Positions 23,994-36,535 are shown, counted from the stretch's first letter. The stretch: 64,000 nucleotides of DNA from Antilocapra americana (GCA_007570785.1 ML664175.1:8570225-8634224), one strand, 5' to 3'. Notes: generated by a model from the letters alone, not told the origin. Numbers and translations: made by a program.

Positions 23994-24090
23994 ATTTTTC
24001 TTTACCACACAGGATCTGAGTTCCTCAACCAGGAATCAAATCCAAGTCCCCTGCATTGAAAACTCTTAGTCCTAATGACTGGACCTAACC
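23994..24090 (-). mobile_element. CHR-type SINE (antisense, degraded)
   Basis: 'aggatctgagttcctcaacc', 'aggaatcaaatccaagtccc' and 'cttagtcctaatgactggac'. Confidence 0.65.
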
Positions 24091-25454
24091 AAATCAGATT
24101 ATAGACAAGCAAGCCAAGACAAAGAGTCTCAGTCTCCAGAATTTAGGAGGTATGTGAGGCACTGCAAAGGCTCTGAGAAGAATCTTTTCCTTTATTTCTC
24201 CTCAGGCACCAGACTGAAGAAATTCTCAAATGTTCTCTCATGGTATTGATACACAGACAATTGTTAGGGCATTTTTCCAGGACTGAGCTTTCAGGCTCAA
24301 AAAAATAAAAGTAAAGGGAAAAAAGTGGGACTACAAAACCAGAGGAAAAAGTCAGCATGTCAGATGACAGTGAGTTGGTAAGAAGAGAAAGAAAAAAGAC
24401 ACATGAAGAACGGAAAGAACAAAAGTAAAAGTTTTAAGTGGAAGGAGATAAAATAAGAAATAAAGACAAAGTTGTTGTTTGCTCGTTTTAAAGAAAAAGA
24501 CTGTAACTCCAGACTCCATATGAACTACTAGTGATACTCTGAAAAGATGCTGTTTCTCCTCATCTCCTGCTGGAATTCGATTAACTAGTAGATCACAGTT
24601 CACAGCTTATCAGCTGCTCTTTATCCCTTTAAAATAATTCATGAGGAAATCTTTGCTCAAAGCAACAAATGACATCTCTTAGGCTAATCACCAGCGAAGA
24701 AGTGGGGAATGCTCCCAACTCTGGTACAGAAAAATTGTTAATCTTAAAACCCCAGTAATTATGTTGTAAACCATAGAGTATTCTTTATTTTAGTGATTGG
24801 TAAAACCTCACCATTCATCTACAATACATCTAAATCTGGGACATCTGGCTATCCCAACCTTGTATACTAGACAGAGCATAAATCACAGGCCAGGGAGCTA
24901 TGGACAGTGAAAGGCAAAAAGTTATGAAAACTGATAGCTTTATAAACAAAACCATGTGATACCTTATATATACATGTACTATTTTATTTTTAGACCATCT
25001 TCCACCACTTCATCATTTTGAATTTTGGGAAAGGCAAATCTGACACATCTGGCTACTTATAATCAAAACTCATGTTTAAAACAGTACTCAAAAAAAGTGA
25101 CAAAAACCTCAACTGCCGCCAATAAAAAATATTATTTATCAAAGAATTATTTATTATTAAAAGTTTTTTAGGAATTTAGTTCTCGGTCAAGATGATTAGT
25201 TTCTCTGAATCTTGTGAATACTGGCCTTTGCTAAAAAGATTAGAAGGGAACAATGGCAGGGAACAGTAATAGGTAAAATTATCTTTTATTTTAAATTGGC
25301 AAGAGAGAAAAAGAAATATTATGAACCTTTAGGGAAAGCAAATTGCAGAACTGGATATATAGTGTGATGACTTTTTAATAAGCTATAAAATATATATGAA
25401 GAGAAAGAGAACCTACTAATGAGATGATGGCCTGGAATTGTACTTATTAAACCC
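24091..25454. other. No gene or young repeat recognised
   Basis: AT-rich intergenic sequence. Frames up to 83 codons are Phe/Leu-rich, as expected from A/T homopolymers. Confidence 0.45.
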
Positions 25455-27362
25455 TAAACAATGACCCAAGGAAAAGAACTGCAAAAAGGCAAAGTGGTTG
25501 TCTGAGGAGGCCTTACAAATACCTATGAATAGAAGAGAAGCAAAAGGCAAAGGAGAAAAGGAAAGATATACACATTTGAATGAAGAGTTCCAAAGAACAG
25601 CAACGAGAGATAAGAAAGACTTCCTCAGCGATCAATGCAAAGAAAAGAGGAAAAGAATAGAATGGGAAGGTCTACAGATCTCTTCAAGAAAATCAGAGAT
25701 GCCAAAGGAACATTTCATGCAAAGATGGGCACAATAAAGGACATAAATGGTAGGGACCTAACAGAAGGAGAAGATATTAAGAAGAGGTGGCAAGAATATA
25801 TGGAAGAACTGTACAAAAACGATCTTCACAACCCAGATAATCACCATGGCATGATCACCAACCTAGAGCCTGACATCCTGGAATGTGAAGTCAAGTGGGC
25901 CTTAGGAAGCATCACTACCAACAAAGCTAGTGGAGGTGATGGAATTCCAGTTGAACTATTCCAAATCCTAAAAGATAAAGTGCTGCACTCAATATGCCAG
26001 CAACTTTGGAAAACTAAGCAGTGGCCACAGGACTGGAAAAGGTCAGTTTTCATTGCAATCCCAAAGAAAGGCAACACCAAAGAATGCTCAAACAACCGCA
26101 CAATTGCACTCATCTCACACGCTAGTCAAGTAATGCTCAAAATTCTCCAAGCCAAGCTTCAACAGTACGTGAACCATGAACTTCCAGATGTTCAAGCTGG
26201 ATTTATAAAAGGCAAAGGAACCAGAAATCAAATTGCCAACATCTGTTGGATCATCAAAAAAGCAAGAGAGTTCCAGAAAATCATCTATTTCTGCTTTATT
26301 GACTATGACAAAGCCTTGACTGTGCAGATCACAACAAACTGTGGAAAATTCTGAAAGAGATGGGAATACCAGACCACCTGACCTGCCTCCTGAGAAATCT
26401 GTATGCACGTCAGGAAGCAACAGTTAGAACTGGACACAGAGCAACAGACTGGTTCCAAACAGGGAAAGGAGTATTTCAAGGCTGAATATTGTCACCCTAC
26501 TTATTTAACTTATATGCAGAGTACATCATGAGAAATGCTGGGCTGGAGGAAGCACAAGATTCAAGAATCAAGATTGCTGGGAGAAATATCAATAACCTCA
26601 AATATGCAGATGACATCACCCTTATGGCAGAAAGTGAAGAACTAAAGAGTCTCTTGATGAAAGTGAAAGAGGAAAGTGAAAAGTTTGGCTTAAAACTCAA
26701 CATTCAGAAATTAAGATCATGGCATCTGGTTCATGACAAATAGATGGGAAAACAGTGGAAACAGTGACAGACCTTATTTTGGGAGGCTCCAAAATCACTG
26801 CAGTTGGTGATTGCAGCCATGAAATTAAAAGATGCTTGCTCCTTGGAAGAAAAGTTATGACCAATCTAGACAGTATATTAAAAAGCAGAGATGTTACTTT
26901 GCCAACCAAGGTCCATCTAGTCAAAGCTATGGTTTTTCCAGTAGTCATGTATGGATGTGAGAGTTGGACTATAAAGAAAGATGAACACTGAAGAATTGAT
27001 GCTTTTGAAGTGTGGTGTTGGAGAAGATTCCTGAGAGTCCCTTGGACCGTAAGGAGATCCAACTAGTCCATCCTAAAGGAGATCAGTCTTAGGTGTTCAT
27101 TGGAAGGACTGATGTTGAAGCTGAAACTCCAATACTTTGGCCACCTGATGCAGAGAGCTGACTCACTGGAAAAGACCCTGATGCTGGGAAAGATTGAAAG
27201 CAGGAGAAGGGGACGACAGAGGATGAAATGGTTGGATGACATCACCGACTCAATGGACATGAGTTTGAGTAAACTCTGGGAGTTGGTGATGGACAGGGAG
27301 GCTTGGTGTGCTGTAGTCCATGGGGTTGCAAAGAGTCAGACACAACTGAGCAATTGAACTGA
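25455..27362 (+). mobile_element. BovB LINE, 5'-truncated, reverse transcriptase present but broken
   Basis: The longest BovB in the window, covering the linker after the endonuclease domain, the reverse transcriptase and the C-terminus. Frame 25635-26354 encodes the RT N-terminal part: SGGDGIPVELFQILKD, AIPKKGNTKECSNNRTIALIS and QAGFIKGKGTRNQIANICWI, then the motif A region FIDYDKA. It is cut by a frameshift at about 26310, where one T is missing from a TTT codon. A stop codon then lies just before ILSPYLFNLYAEYIMRN at about 26485. Motif C reads YADD (frame 26489-26743). A C-terminal piece follows at 27100-27357. The 5' endonuclease is absent. It cannot be active but is a good fossil of the palm motifs. 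Confidence 0.93.
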
Positions 27363-28299
27363 CTGAAACAATGAACACTCCTTACAAGGATACTTCTGTA
27401 TGTTTGTTCTTTGCTGTTGTTCTATTTTTTCTAAACTTTTACACCAATGAAAATACTTTTAAACAAAAAATAAATCTCCTTCTAAGCTTTACCAGCATGT
27501 GATCTTTAAGAGTTTTCTCCCCAGCAGTTAAAACAGGACACACACAGTTAATGAAGAAAATTAGGTGACATACTTAAAGCATCCAATACCATGCTTAGCA
27601 CAGCAGATGCTGTATGATCAGAAGCTTCTGCTTTCACGGGTTATAACATTTTCAAACACCAGAATCCAAAATTAAAAATCTGCTCAAAATCATATTGTGG
27701 ATTACTATTTACTTCCATGTGTGTATGAAAATCATTACAAATCAAATGAAAATTAGAATCTTCATGGAGGGAAAAGTGTTTTAGTAAAAACAACCTTGCA
27801 TTATATAATCAATCCCATTAATAATAATTGGGTGTTACAACACTCCAGTCCTTTGACATTTATTGAATTTTTACCAACAGATCATTATACAGAATAAAAT
27901 TTGGAAACTTGTCTTCTTCCCATATCATAATCCAACTCAAGTACAATAAAAACCATTAAGAAAAACTAAAGCTCTAACCATTATAGCATTATAACTTAGA
28001 TGATCACAAAAGACACAGAAAAGTTATGCTGTGGATCCAGGTCAAAACTCCATTATCATCTTGTTCCCACACCTGTATATGTTTCAACATCTGAACTCAG
28101 CTCACCATGCTTCCCTCCCCTACCAGTGGAAGAATTTTTTTCTTCCCATATCTTACTTCATCTCATATCTTACTTCATCTGAGGCTGCAGCCTCACTTTA
28201 TTGTCTTCTACTTTCCATTTTCCTTCTCTTCCTCAAGAGCTTTTTTAAAACTCTGCTTTAGCCCTGTAACCCTCTCAACCTACTTTCCTATGCCTCGTC
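27363..28299. other. No gene recognised; short tandem duplication
   Basis: AT-rich. A perfect 17-bp unit (CATATCTTACTTCATCT) is repeated in tandem at 28147-28163 and 28164-28180. Confidence 0.55.
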
Positions 28300-28600
28300 T
28301 CTACCACTGCCAGCTTCCTCAAGAGAATTAAATTACTTCTACTTTCTTACACCAACTCACTCACCGCTGTCAAGTCTTCAAACACTCCATCCCCGACACC
28401 CCCACGTCACCCAGCAAAGGCCATTAGGGACATCCACTGTCAAAACCAATGTCCACTCTCCTGATCTTGCTTGAAGTCTGGACCTCTCTCCTGCTCTTGA
28501 CACTATTGGCCACTTTACTCCCCTTGAAACTTCTTGACTCCTTTATCACAGCTTTCTTGTTTCATCTCCCTGACTTCACCTGGTCAGTTTCACTTGCTGA
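28300..28600 (+). mobile_element. L2 LINE fragment (ancient)
   Basis: 'ctggacctctctcctgctct' followed by 'gacactattggccac' corresponds to the L2 reverse-transcriptase motif A stretch (family form DLSAAFDTVDH). Flanking C/T-rich sequence is also L2-like. Boundaries are approximate; it may begin nearer 28050. Confidence 0.55.
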
Positions 28601-28921
28601 CAAAAGTCATCTGCCTTGGATGGCCCTTATAGATTGACACGTCCGAGGGTTCAGTCATCTGGCCAACAATGTGAGTGATCCACCAGATTCCCATTGCAGT
28701 TTTAGCATACATATCCAGCAGTCTGCTCCTACTTTTTTCTGACAGAGGGCTGCCCCAAGGTGATGGAGTCCACTGATCCTCTGTAGTATACCTGGAAATA
28801 CTAGGGAAGTCACATCACCCAAACAGTCTCCAGAAGCCAATGTTTCAGCTCAAGCCTGTTAGCTTTGGGACTGGAAATACACATCAGCTTTCCTGAATCT
28901 CCAGTTTGCCAACTTTCTAGG

Positions 28922-29212
28922 GAAAGGAGATCAAACCAGTCAATCCTAAAGGAAATCAACTCTGAATATTCATTGGAAGGATTGATGTTGAAGCTGAAGT
29001 TCCAGTACTTTGGCCACCTGATGCAAAGATCTGACTCCTTGGAAAAGACCCTGATGCTGGGAAAGATTGAGGGCAGCAGGAGAAGGGGGCGACAGAGGAT
29101 GATATGGTTGGATGGCATCACCAACTCAATGGACATGAGTTTTAGCAAACTCTGGAAGATACTGAAAGACAGGGTGTCACAAAGAGTCGGAATGACGGAG
29201 CAACTGAACAAC
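28922..29212 (+). mobile_element. BovB LINE 3' end
   Basis: The last 290 bp of BovB ('gaaggattgatgttgaagct', 'ccagtactttggccacctga', 'agagtcggaatgacggagca'). An open frame 28865-29275 runs through it and encodes the BovB C-terminal [20 protein letters not shown] region. The frame is open by chance and is not a gene. Confidence 0.9.
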
Positions 29213-29781
29213 ATCAGCTTCTACAAATTGCACAAACTAATTCCTTACAATAAATCTCTATATATACACATATAGATAAATGTTTAAATATGTAAGTATC
29301 TATATCCATCCTATTGGTTCTGTCTCTCTGGAGAACCCTGACTAATACACATAACAACCACCTCACCTTTTGTAGGATTTTGCTGTGGCAGATAATTCTT
29401 GGATTTGGCTGTCTCCAAAGGATTAAGCAGTTTAGCCTCAAGACAAATTTCAGGGAGTCACTTGTGGTTTCTCCTACTTTTTTACTCATAATTGTTGATT
29501 AAGAAAGTATGCTGCAACAGTAAAGCTATTTTTCATCCTTTCCTGCTTCATTTGACTCAGAAATACCAGGAGGCCAAACTACTGAGAATGCATACAAATC
29601 AAATATCACAAAGCCAAGAAGAAATAGATGAAGTCACATTAACCCATCTGAGATAAATATTTAAATGAGTTGAGGACAAGAACAATCAGACCAAGAATGG
29701 TGATAAAATTGCATGGTACTTTACACTGATTTCAGCAGAGATACCCCTATTGAGCACACAAAACATACTTGGACTATTTCC
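29213..29781. other. No gene or repeat recognised
   Basis: AT-rich. Includes 'gagaaccctgactaatacac' near 29331, the kind of ending seen in MER/LTR remnants, but it is too short to call. Confidence 0.4.
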
Positions 29782-29792
29782 AAAATGAGTTT

Positions 29793-30007
29793 GGCAATGG
29801 TTTAATCGCTCGGTCATGTCCAACTCTTCGCAACTCCATGGACTGTAGCAGGCCAGGCTCCTCTGTCCATAGGATTTTCCAGGCAAGAATACTGGAGTGG
29901 GTTGCAATTTCTTTCTCCAAGGATCTTCCTGACCCAGGGATTGAACTCGTGGCTTCTGCATCTCCTGCATTGCAGGCAGATTACCACTGAGCCACTGGAG
30001 AAGTCCT
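29793..30007 (-). mobile_element. Bov-tA SINE (antisense) with TSD
   Basis: 'cgctcggtcatgtccaactc' through 'agattaccactgagccactg'. It is bounded by a perfect 11-bp duplication AAAATGAGTTT at 29782-29792 and 30008-30018. Confidence 0.93.
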
Positions 30008-30018
30008 AAAATGAGTTT

Positions 30019-30519
30019 AGAACACTTCTAAATGCAAAGTGGTAGAAGAAATGAAATCTAGTGTCAAGCCTACAACTGTTATAGGTTACCATCCATACAC
30101 TACAACTGTAGTCCATCCAGCCCTGTGAACAATAATCTGAGGTGGTTTGCACCATTGGTAAAAACAATGACCCTGAAATAACACACGTTTTAAAGCAACT
30201 CTGTTTAATTCTACTAATATGAGGCCATGTCTGCTTCATCAAACAAATTTGAAGAGAAAAGGGGCGTTAGGTGTTTCACTGGCTTATGTGATTATTGCAA
30301 ATTACAACTAACAACCCTGTGTCTAAAAGAATTACATAACTGCATCATCACACAGCAACCTTGCTGGCTGCCTCTAGCTCCACCAGTATCAGCTGCACTA
30401 GTCAACTTGAATCTGCCTTTAAACAAAAGACATAATGAAAACCAACCAGCACAACAGACTCCTACAATCCCCTATAGAACTGATCTGGAAGACAGCCCTT
30501 ACCCCATCACCAATAAAAG
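30019..30519. other. No gene recognised
   Basis: The start of a 164-codon plus-strand frame (30227-30721) lies here, but its second half is antisense CHR SINE and its first half has no recognisable domain. Confidence 0.45.
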
Positions 30520-30638
30520 CTGTTCTTTTTTTTTAACTGCACCACATGGTATCTTGGTTCTCCAACCAGGGATCAAACTCATGCCCCCTGCAGTGGAAGT
30601 GTGGGGTCTTCACCACTGGACCACCAAGGAATCCCCCA
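30520..30638 (-). mobile_element. CHR-type SINE (antisense)
   Basis: A T-run, then 'gatcaaactcatgccccctg' and 'ttcaccactggaccaccaag'. Confidence 0.8.
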
Positions 30639-30963
30639 AAGATGATCCTAATCTAAACCTCCATTGCCGAGCACCATTTCTAGGCTCTCGTGAGACTCTA
30701 GGTGGATCCCTCTACTTCTAAGGACTGTATTTTCGACCCTGGCTGATAACCATGGGTGGAAATCCTCCAGATTTTGCATGCCCTCACTCCCTCATTCTAT
30801 AACAAACACTGAACCAGATCATGGGGTGCAACAGTAAATCAGATACAGAATCTGCCCTCGAGGGGCACCCAGACTGAGTGTAAAACTAAATAATTACAAC
30901 CCCAGGTTATGAGAGCTACAAGTGAGACATGTACACATGGAGAATTGGAACTCAGAAATTGTT

Positions 30964-31187
30964 AAGGGTTTCTCTGGTGGTTCAGAGGTAAAGAATCTAC
31001 CTGCCAAGGCAGGAGACCCAAAAGATGCGAGTTAGATCCCTGAGTCAGGAAGATCCCCTGGAGAAGGAAATGGTAACCCACTCCAGCATTCTTGCCTGGG
31101 AAATCCCAAGGACAGAGGAGCCTGGCGGGCTACACTCCATGGAGTTGCAAAGAGTCAGACATGACTGAGTGACTGAGCCCACACAAA
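30964..31187 (+). mobile_element. Bov-tA SINE
   Basis: 'agaggtaaagaatctacctg' to 'gtcagacatgactgagtgac'. Full length. Confidence 0.92.
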
Positions 31188-31386
31188 ATGTTAAAACCTC
31201 TGGCTGAGGAGAGGAAAAAGACATCTTCATAGGGAAGAATTATTGAGTCAAATTCAAAATTTTAAAGACCTGTTTATTCCTGCTACTTTCCAGCTCCATA
31301 TCAGTCACCTTCAATAACCATCCAACTTCTCACCTCAAGTCCCTGAAGACCAGCAAGTTCTCTTCCTTCACTTCTTTATGGGGTCA

Positions 31387-31594
31387 GAGCTTCCCTGGTA
31401 GCTCAGTCAGTAAAGAATCTGCCTGCAGTACAGGAGACTCGGGTTCAATCCCTGGGTTGGAAAGATCCCCTGGAGAAGGAAACGGCAACCCGCTCCAGTA
31501 TTCTTGCCTGGAAAATTCTATGGACAGAGGAGCCTGGCCAGCTACAGTCCATGGGGTCACAAGAGTTGGACACAACTTAGCGCTTAAACCACCA
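31387..31594 (+). mobile_element. Bov-tA SINE with TSD
   Basis: 'cttccctggtagctcagtca' to 'ttggacacaacttagcgctt'. A perfect 10-bp duplication TATGGGGTCA lies at 31377-31386 and 31595-31604. Confidence 0.93.
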
Positions 31595-31604
31595 TATGGG
31601 GTCA

Positions 31605-33054
31605 AGGGATAGTTTGTAATTGTTTTGTCCCTGGAGGCTAAAACAACAGCGCTCAAGTTCCTGACAACACTATCAAACTCAGCTTCACAAACCTGCCCTG
31701 CTGAACAAACAGCAGTAGACATTCTATTAACTGACTCCCATTTAACATTTCACCATGTGAACCAACTCTGTCCATACAGCACTGAGACAACAATGCGTAC
31801 CGAGCAGTCACAGCGTGTGGGCCAGTCAGCATCTCCCTGAATATAAGCCACACATTTCTGCTCCCCTAATAAGTTAGTTGTATTTTTGTTCCCAAACCTG
31901 TGTATGCCTGTCATATTGCAATCGGAATGGGGGTTATGGTAGGCAGAATAATGTTCCAAAGACACCCTCATCCTAATCCTCAGAATTTGGGAGTATACTA
32001 CCATATGTGGCAACAGCTGAGATAGGGAGAGGAGATTGAATTACCCAGGTGGAACCAATCTATCACGGAAGCTTGTAAGGAGAGAAACATGAGGGTGGAA
32101 AAGCAGAGTTGTTAACTTTGAAGGTGGAGAAGGTTTGTGAGCTCAGGAATGAGGACTGTCTCTAGAGGCTGAAAAAGATAAGAAAATAGGCTCTCGTCTA
32201 GAGCCTATAAAAATGAATGCAGCCCTGCCAACACCTGGATGTCAGTCTAGTGAAATGCATGTCAGACTGCTGACCTACGGAACTGTAAAATAATATGCTT
32301 GTATTGATTCCAGTGGCTAAATTTGTGGTGATTTGCTACAGCAATGATAGAACAATGATACTCCCTCTCTCCCCCATCCTTAGCCCTGTGGCAGCTGCGG
32401 TGGTTTCCAGTGTGTAAGAGGGACTCTCTGCACAGGGGCTTTCTAAGCTGCCCTCCAGAAGCCATGGCAAGGATGCCAGATCCTGCATGGTTAAAACTCA
32501 CATGGAAAATCAGAATGCCAGTCTCCAGACTGGTGTTTATAACAGTTTTGCCAGATCAAAGCTGGTGTGCATTTCTAAGGTGGGAAAGTACAGAGCTGAG
32601 GAGAAAAATAAGTCATACTTTAGACTTGCCATACTGACAGCCTATGAATTTAGGGGAGGCATGTAAGCTGGTGAGAAGAGTACAAACTCTGGAAATAGGC
32701 AGGACTGAGTTCCTTGAACAAATCACCTAACAGCAAAATGGGAATAAAAATATCTAATTCAGAGTTGAAAAGATATCAATGATTCATGTAAGTCTCCAGG
32801 CACATACACCTTCACTGCACGGTCACCATTACCGTGACAGGCAACAGGGGCTTGTTTCCTGCTGCTTCGTGGCCTCACGTAAAAAGGTAACACCTGCCAC
32901 ACGCAGGGTTTCAGTTTACATGTGTTGCCTTCTTTGATCTTAACGACATCTTTAGAAGTAGACAGGGTAAGCTTTATAGAGGTAGAAACTGACGCAGTGA
33001 TTTTTAGACTGCTACTGAGCAACAAAGAAAAGTGGGGAAGCAGACAGTCTGGTA
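31605..33054. other. No gene recognised; MLT1-like and MIR-like remnants
   Basis: 31930-32330 contains MLT1/MER-like phrases ('ttatggtaggcagaataatg', 'tgtagaggctgaaaaagat'-type sequence). 32900-33020 resembles MIR ('gatcttaacgacatctttag'). No exon can be supported. Confidence 0.4.
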
Positions 33055-33395
33055 CTCGCCCCTGGCTCCCCACCTGACGTCTCCTGAGCCGGCCGGAGTT
33101 TCCATATGCAGTGTGGTTCTATTTGTGGAGCTTCCCAGCAAACCCTTCGCGGCTGTTTCCATTGCGGCAGCGTCGTGATGCTCCTTTTCCCACACTTTTC
33201 ATGCTGACGGCCTCGCGCCTCCCTGAGCGGCGTCTAACACAGGCTGCCTTTCCCCCAGCCACCCACAGCTCAATCCTCCCACCTATGTTGTGCTACAGAA
33301 GCACCTTGTCCAGACTGGCAGGCATGGTCCAGAGTTGCACGCTTGCTATCGGTCGACAGTAGCGGTTCGAGCTGAGAGATCTTCAAGAGCGTTGG
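33055..33395. promoter_or_regulatory. Orphan CpG-rich patch
   Basis: By hand count there are 20 CpG dinucleotides in about 340 bp, with 13-14 in the 180-bp core 33061-33240 at about 59% GC. The surrounding sequence is AT-rich and CpG-poor. The patch is about 21 kb from the nearest supported gene end and overlaps no repeat that I recognise. It could be an unannotated promoter, an enhancer or a recent GC-rich insertion. No TATA box, exon or splice context is visible. Confidence 0.45.
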
Positions 33396-34726
33396 GTCAG
33401 CTCCATAAAGAAGTGTGACCATCCTCCCAGTCACTCCACAGAGCTGTAGAATGGTCTGAGGATATATCTATGGTTGCCTCAGTTCCCCAAAATGGATCAC
33501 TTTTCAGGATGCCGGTTGAAATATGGTACAAAGGCACACATCAAATGACTTGAGCAGTGTATTGTATATGTGTATATACATATTCTTAGAGGTCTCAGTT
33601 ACAAAGCTTTTAGGTGTTTCTTCTGGCTAAACCTGGAATGTTCACCTTCATAACATTTATGGAGCTCACAAGACTCTGGTACCAGGTAAGGAGTTAGAAT
33701 ATAGACCAGAAAGTCCACCTGCTCAAGCCCTTGGTCCCCCCACTTTCACAACCCACCTTGGGGGAAAGGGAAAGAAGGGAGGAAGAATGGAGACTAACAT
33801 ATAGTCACTCCTGACTGCCTGGCACAATGCCGTGGGTATGTGGCACGTGGCCCAGGCAAGCAGGTAGGCACTGTTACCACTACAGATGGAGAGCCTGAGA
33901 TTAAATTACCCAATGTCCTATGGCAAGTAACTGACAGAAAGGGGATCCAAGCTCAGATTTGACTCCAAAGCGCATGCTCCCAGAAGCAATTAAAGAGTAC
34001 ATCTAGACTGTTGTTGATATTGTTGCGAATCAACAGCGAGCAGTACTTACAAGGCGGGCGGGTGGGAACCGTCCTAAAATGTCCTATGCAGTCGTGGGAA
34101 CCATCCTAAAATGTCCTATGCAGTCCACTAGACGTGTGAGCCTAAGACCTTATTTTGTTTTCACACTCGTGCCTCCTCAGTTTAAGGGTTCAGGAAATGG
34201 TTGTGCAGGCCCACATTATGTGTGTGTGCACGTGTGTATGGATGAATGAAGATTTTTCAAGTGTCAGAGATACTGTTTTGCTTAGCCAGTCTTTGAAAAC
34301 CCAAGTTTTATTTTCATTAAATCACTTTTTGAAATAAAATAGTAAATAAATAAAAATAAAGATTATATCACAACTTACTACTCATCAACTACAGCTATAT
34401 TACTCTAAAAGTGGTTTTCACTAGGGAACAATTTTGCCCTCTAGGGAACCTCTGGCCATGTCTGGAGATATTTTTGGTTGTCACAACTGGCACATGGTCA
34501 GTACAGGCCAAGTATGCTGCTAAACATCCTACAAAGCACCGGATAGCCCCACAACAAAGAACTATTCAGTCCAAAATGTCAATAGTGCCAATGTTGAAAC
34601 TCTGACTTGTAAGAATCTGTCTCAACATTGACATATCACTGTCCTTACTCATTTCTTTTTTTCCTGCTACCTTTTTAAGCAAACTGACCCAAAGATTCAG
34701 TATCATACCACTACTAATACTACTAT
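33396..34726. other. No gene recognised; MIR remnant and microduplication
   Basis: 33850-34000 is MIR-like in the minus sense ('ccaatgtcctatggcaagta'). The remainder is unique apart from the tandem duplication at 34062-34125. Confidence 0.45.
34062..34125. repeat. 32-bp tandem duplication
   Basis: Two head-to-tail copies (34062-34093 and 34094-34125) of a unit starting GTGGGAACC and ending CTATGCAGTC, differing at one base (G versus A at the tenth position). Confidence 0.9.
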
Positions 34727-34922
34727 GAGTTATCATTTATTGAGCACTTACTATGTGCCAGATACCAACCCTTTAATCCTCATAACAATCCTACAAGATC
34801 GCTATTTCATGGTATTTTTATTTTCATCCCCGTTTTACAGATAAGGAAACATAAACCTAGGTTACATAACTTGCTACTAGTAGAGGATGGAATTAGGATT
34901 CAAATTCAGACTAGAGCTTATT
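34727..34922 (-). mobile_element. MIR SINE (ancient, antisense)
   Basis: 'tgagcacttactatgtgcca', 'tttaatcctcataacaatcc' and 'ttttacagataaggaaac' in order. A nearly full-length MIR. Confidence 0.8.
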
Positions 34923-34934
34923 TGGGAACCTGTG

Positions 34935-35290
34935 TTCTTTAATTTTTTTACTTTTTATTGGAGCATAGTTGACTTACAAAGTTGTGTTAGTTTCTGCTGT
35001 ACAGCAAATTGCATCAGTTATGTATATACATATATATATATAGATTCCACATACAAGTGATATTATATATTTGTCTTTCTGTATCTGACTTACTTCATTG
35101 AGTATGACAATCTCTAGGTCCATCCATGTTGCTGCAAATGGCATTATTTTGTTCTTTTTTACGGCTAATATCCCTTTGTCTATCTGTACCACATCTTCTT
35201 TATCCATTCATCTGCTGATGGACATTTAGGTTGCTTCCATACCTTGGCAACGGTATAATTCTGCTATGAACGCTGGGGTGCTTGCATTTT
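34935..35290 (-). mobile_element. L1 LINE 3' part (antisense)
   Basis: 'aagttgtgttagtttctgct', an AT run at 35021-35042, 'tctaggtccatccatgttgc' and 'tatccattcatctgctgatg' match L1 ORF2/3' UTR in antisense. The gap between the 3' UTR and ORF2 parts suggests an internal deletion. Confidence 0.85.
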
Positions 35291-36327
35291 CCAGAAACAC
35301 ATGGTTCATCTACTTACCTCCCCTACTCCTGTTATACAAGCTACAGCATAAAGGCAAATACAAACAACTCGAAATGAGACTGGGTATCAGTACTAGAAAT
35401 CACAGAGGTGAAGTCAGCAAGTTTGATCCAGTTAGTTTCAAGATGATGACCTCTCAAATCTGAGGGGTTTGGGGAAAATATAGTACAGAATGAGAAAACA
35501 GTAGTTTGTTATAAAATAAAGGAATTTGGTAGACAAGAAATCTTTTCTTAAAACTTATTTTAACTAATAAGCGGACTGACCAGTTCCTAGGGCAAACAAG
35601 TGCTGCTTTTTAGTTTTTGATAACACTGTATCAGTTGCTTAAAAGTTAAAATTTCCACATCTGTATCAATAATCCAAACTCCAAACAGGAAAATAATCAC
35701 CTTTTCTACACTCTGGTGGCATCCCCATATTTGCTACGCATTTCTTTATCATTTCCTTTGAAATAAATTCATGTATCTTACATATGGGGTAATGAAATCA
35801 GAGCATCTGGGTTCTGAACACAGCTCCACAATCGATGACTATGAGTAAATACTATGGGCCTACATTGTCTAATCCACAAAATGTTTTTACATAACATGAC
35901 TTTGATCTTTCCAGCTCTGACACTATGATAAATTGCTTGTATAAAAATTCAAATGTAGTCTAGAACTAAGGCATCTGGTATTAGAATTGAATGAAATGCA
36001 AAGAGATGAGGAGTTGAGGAGAGAGAAGCTTCACTGAAAATCCTGTTTTTTCCTCTTAAAGGAGTAAGCATTCAACTTTATGGGCTGAGGGAAGTTCTGC
36101 AGAGGGCAGTCCATGGAGAGACATTAGACAAATCCAGAGAGAGACAGCTGTCTGCCTCACTGAGAGTCGAAACCATTTGATTGTGTATTGCCAGTGACTC
36201 CAATCTGGTGAATTTTTGTCTAGAAAAGCCTCAAGCCTAATTAAGAGAATGAAATCCCTGTTCAGAGTATTTCACATCTCTCACAGAACCTAAAAAAAAA
36301 GAACATTTAGGCTCACTTCTGTGTTTA
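35291..36327. other. No gene or repeat recognised
   Basis: AT-rich intergenic sequence. Confidence 0.45.
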
Positions 36328-36344
36328 CCCAGAGCTTGGTTTTG

Positions 36345-36520
36345 TTTATTTGGGGGTTCTGTTTTTGTTTTGCTTTAAGGGGCTTGTTTTTTTGTTTTTG
36401 GGGGGTTTCGGCCAAGCTGTGTGGCATGTGGGATCTTAGTTCCTGACAGGGATCCAGTGCCCTCTGTGCTCCCTGCTGTGGACACATGGAGTCTTAACCA
36501 CTGGACCTCCAGGGAAGTCC
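36345..36520 (-). mobile_element. CHR-type SINE (antisense) with TSD
   Basis: 'gtggcatgtgggatcttagt' and 'cttaaccactggacctccag'. It is flanked by the 15-bp repeat CAGAGCTYGGTTTTG (one mismatch) at 36330-36344 and 36521-36535. The left side carries a T/G-rich run in place of a plain poly(A). Confidence 0.88.
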
Positions 36521-36535
36521 CAGAGCTCGGTTTTG

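Noticed and set aside
30227..30721. 164-codon plus-strand frame
   Set aside because: Its second half is antisense CHR SINE and the first half shows no homology.
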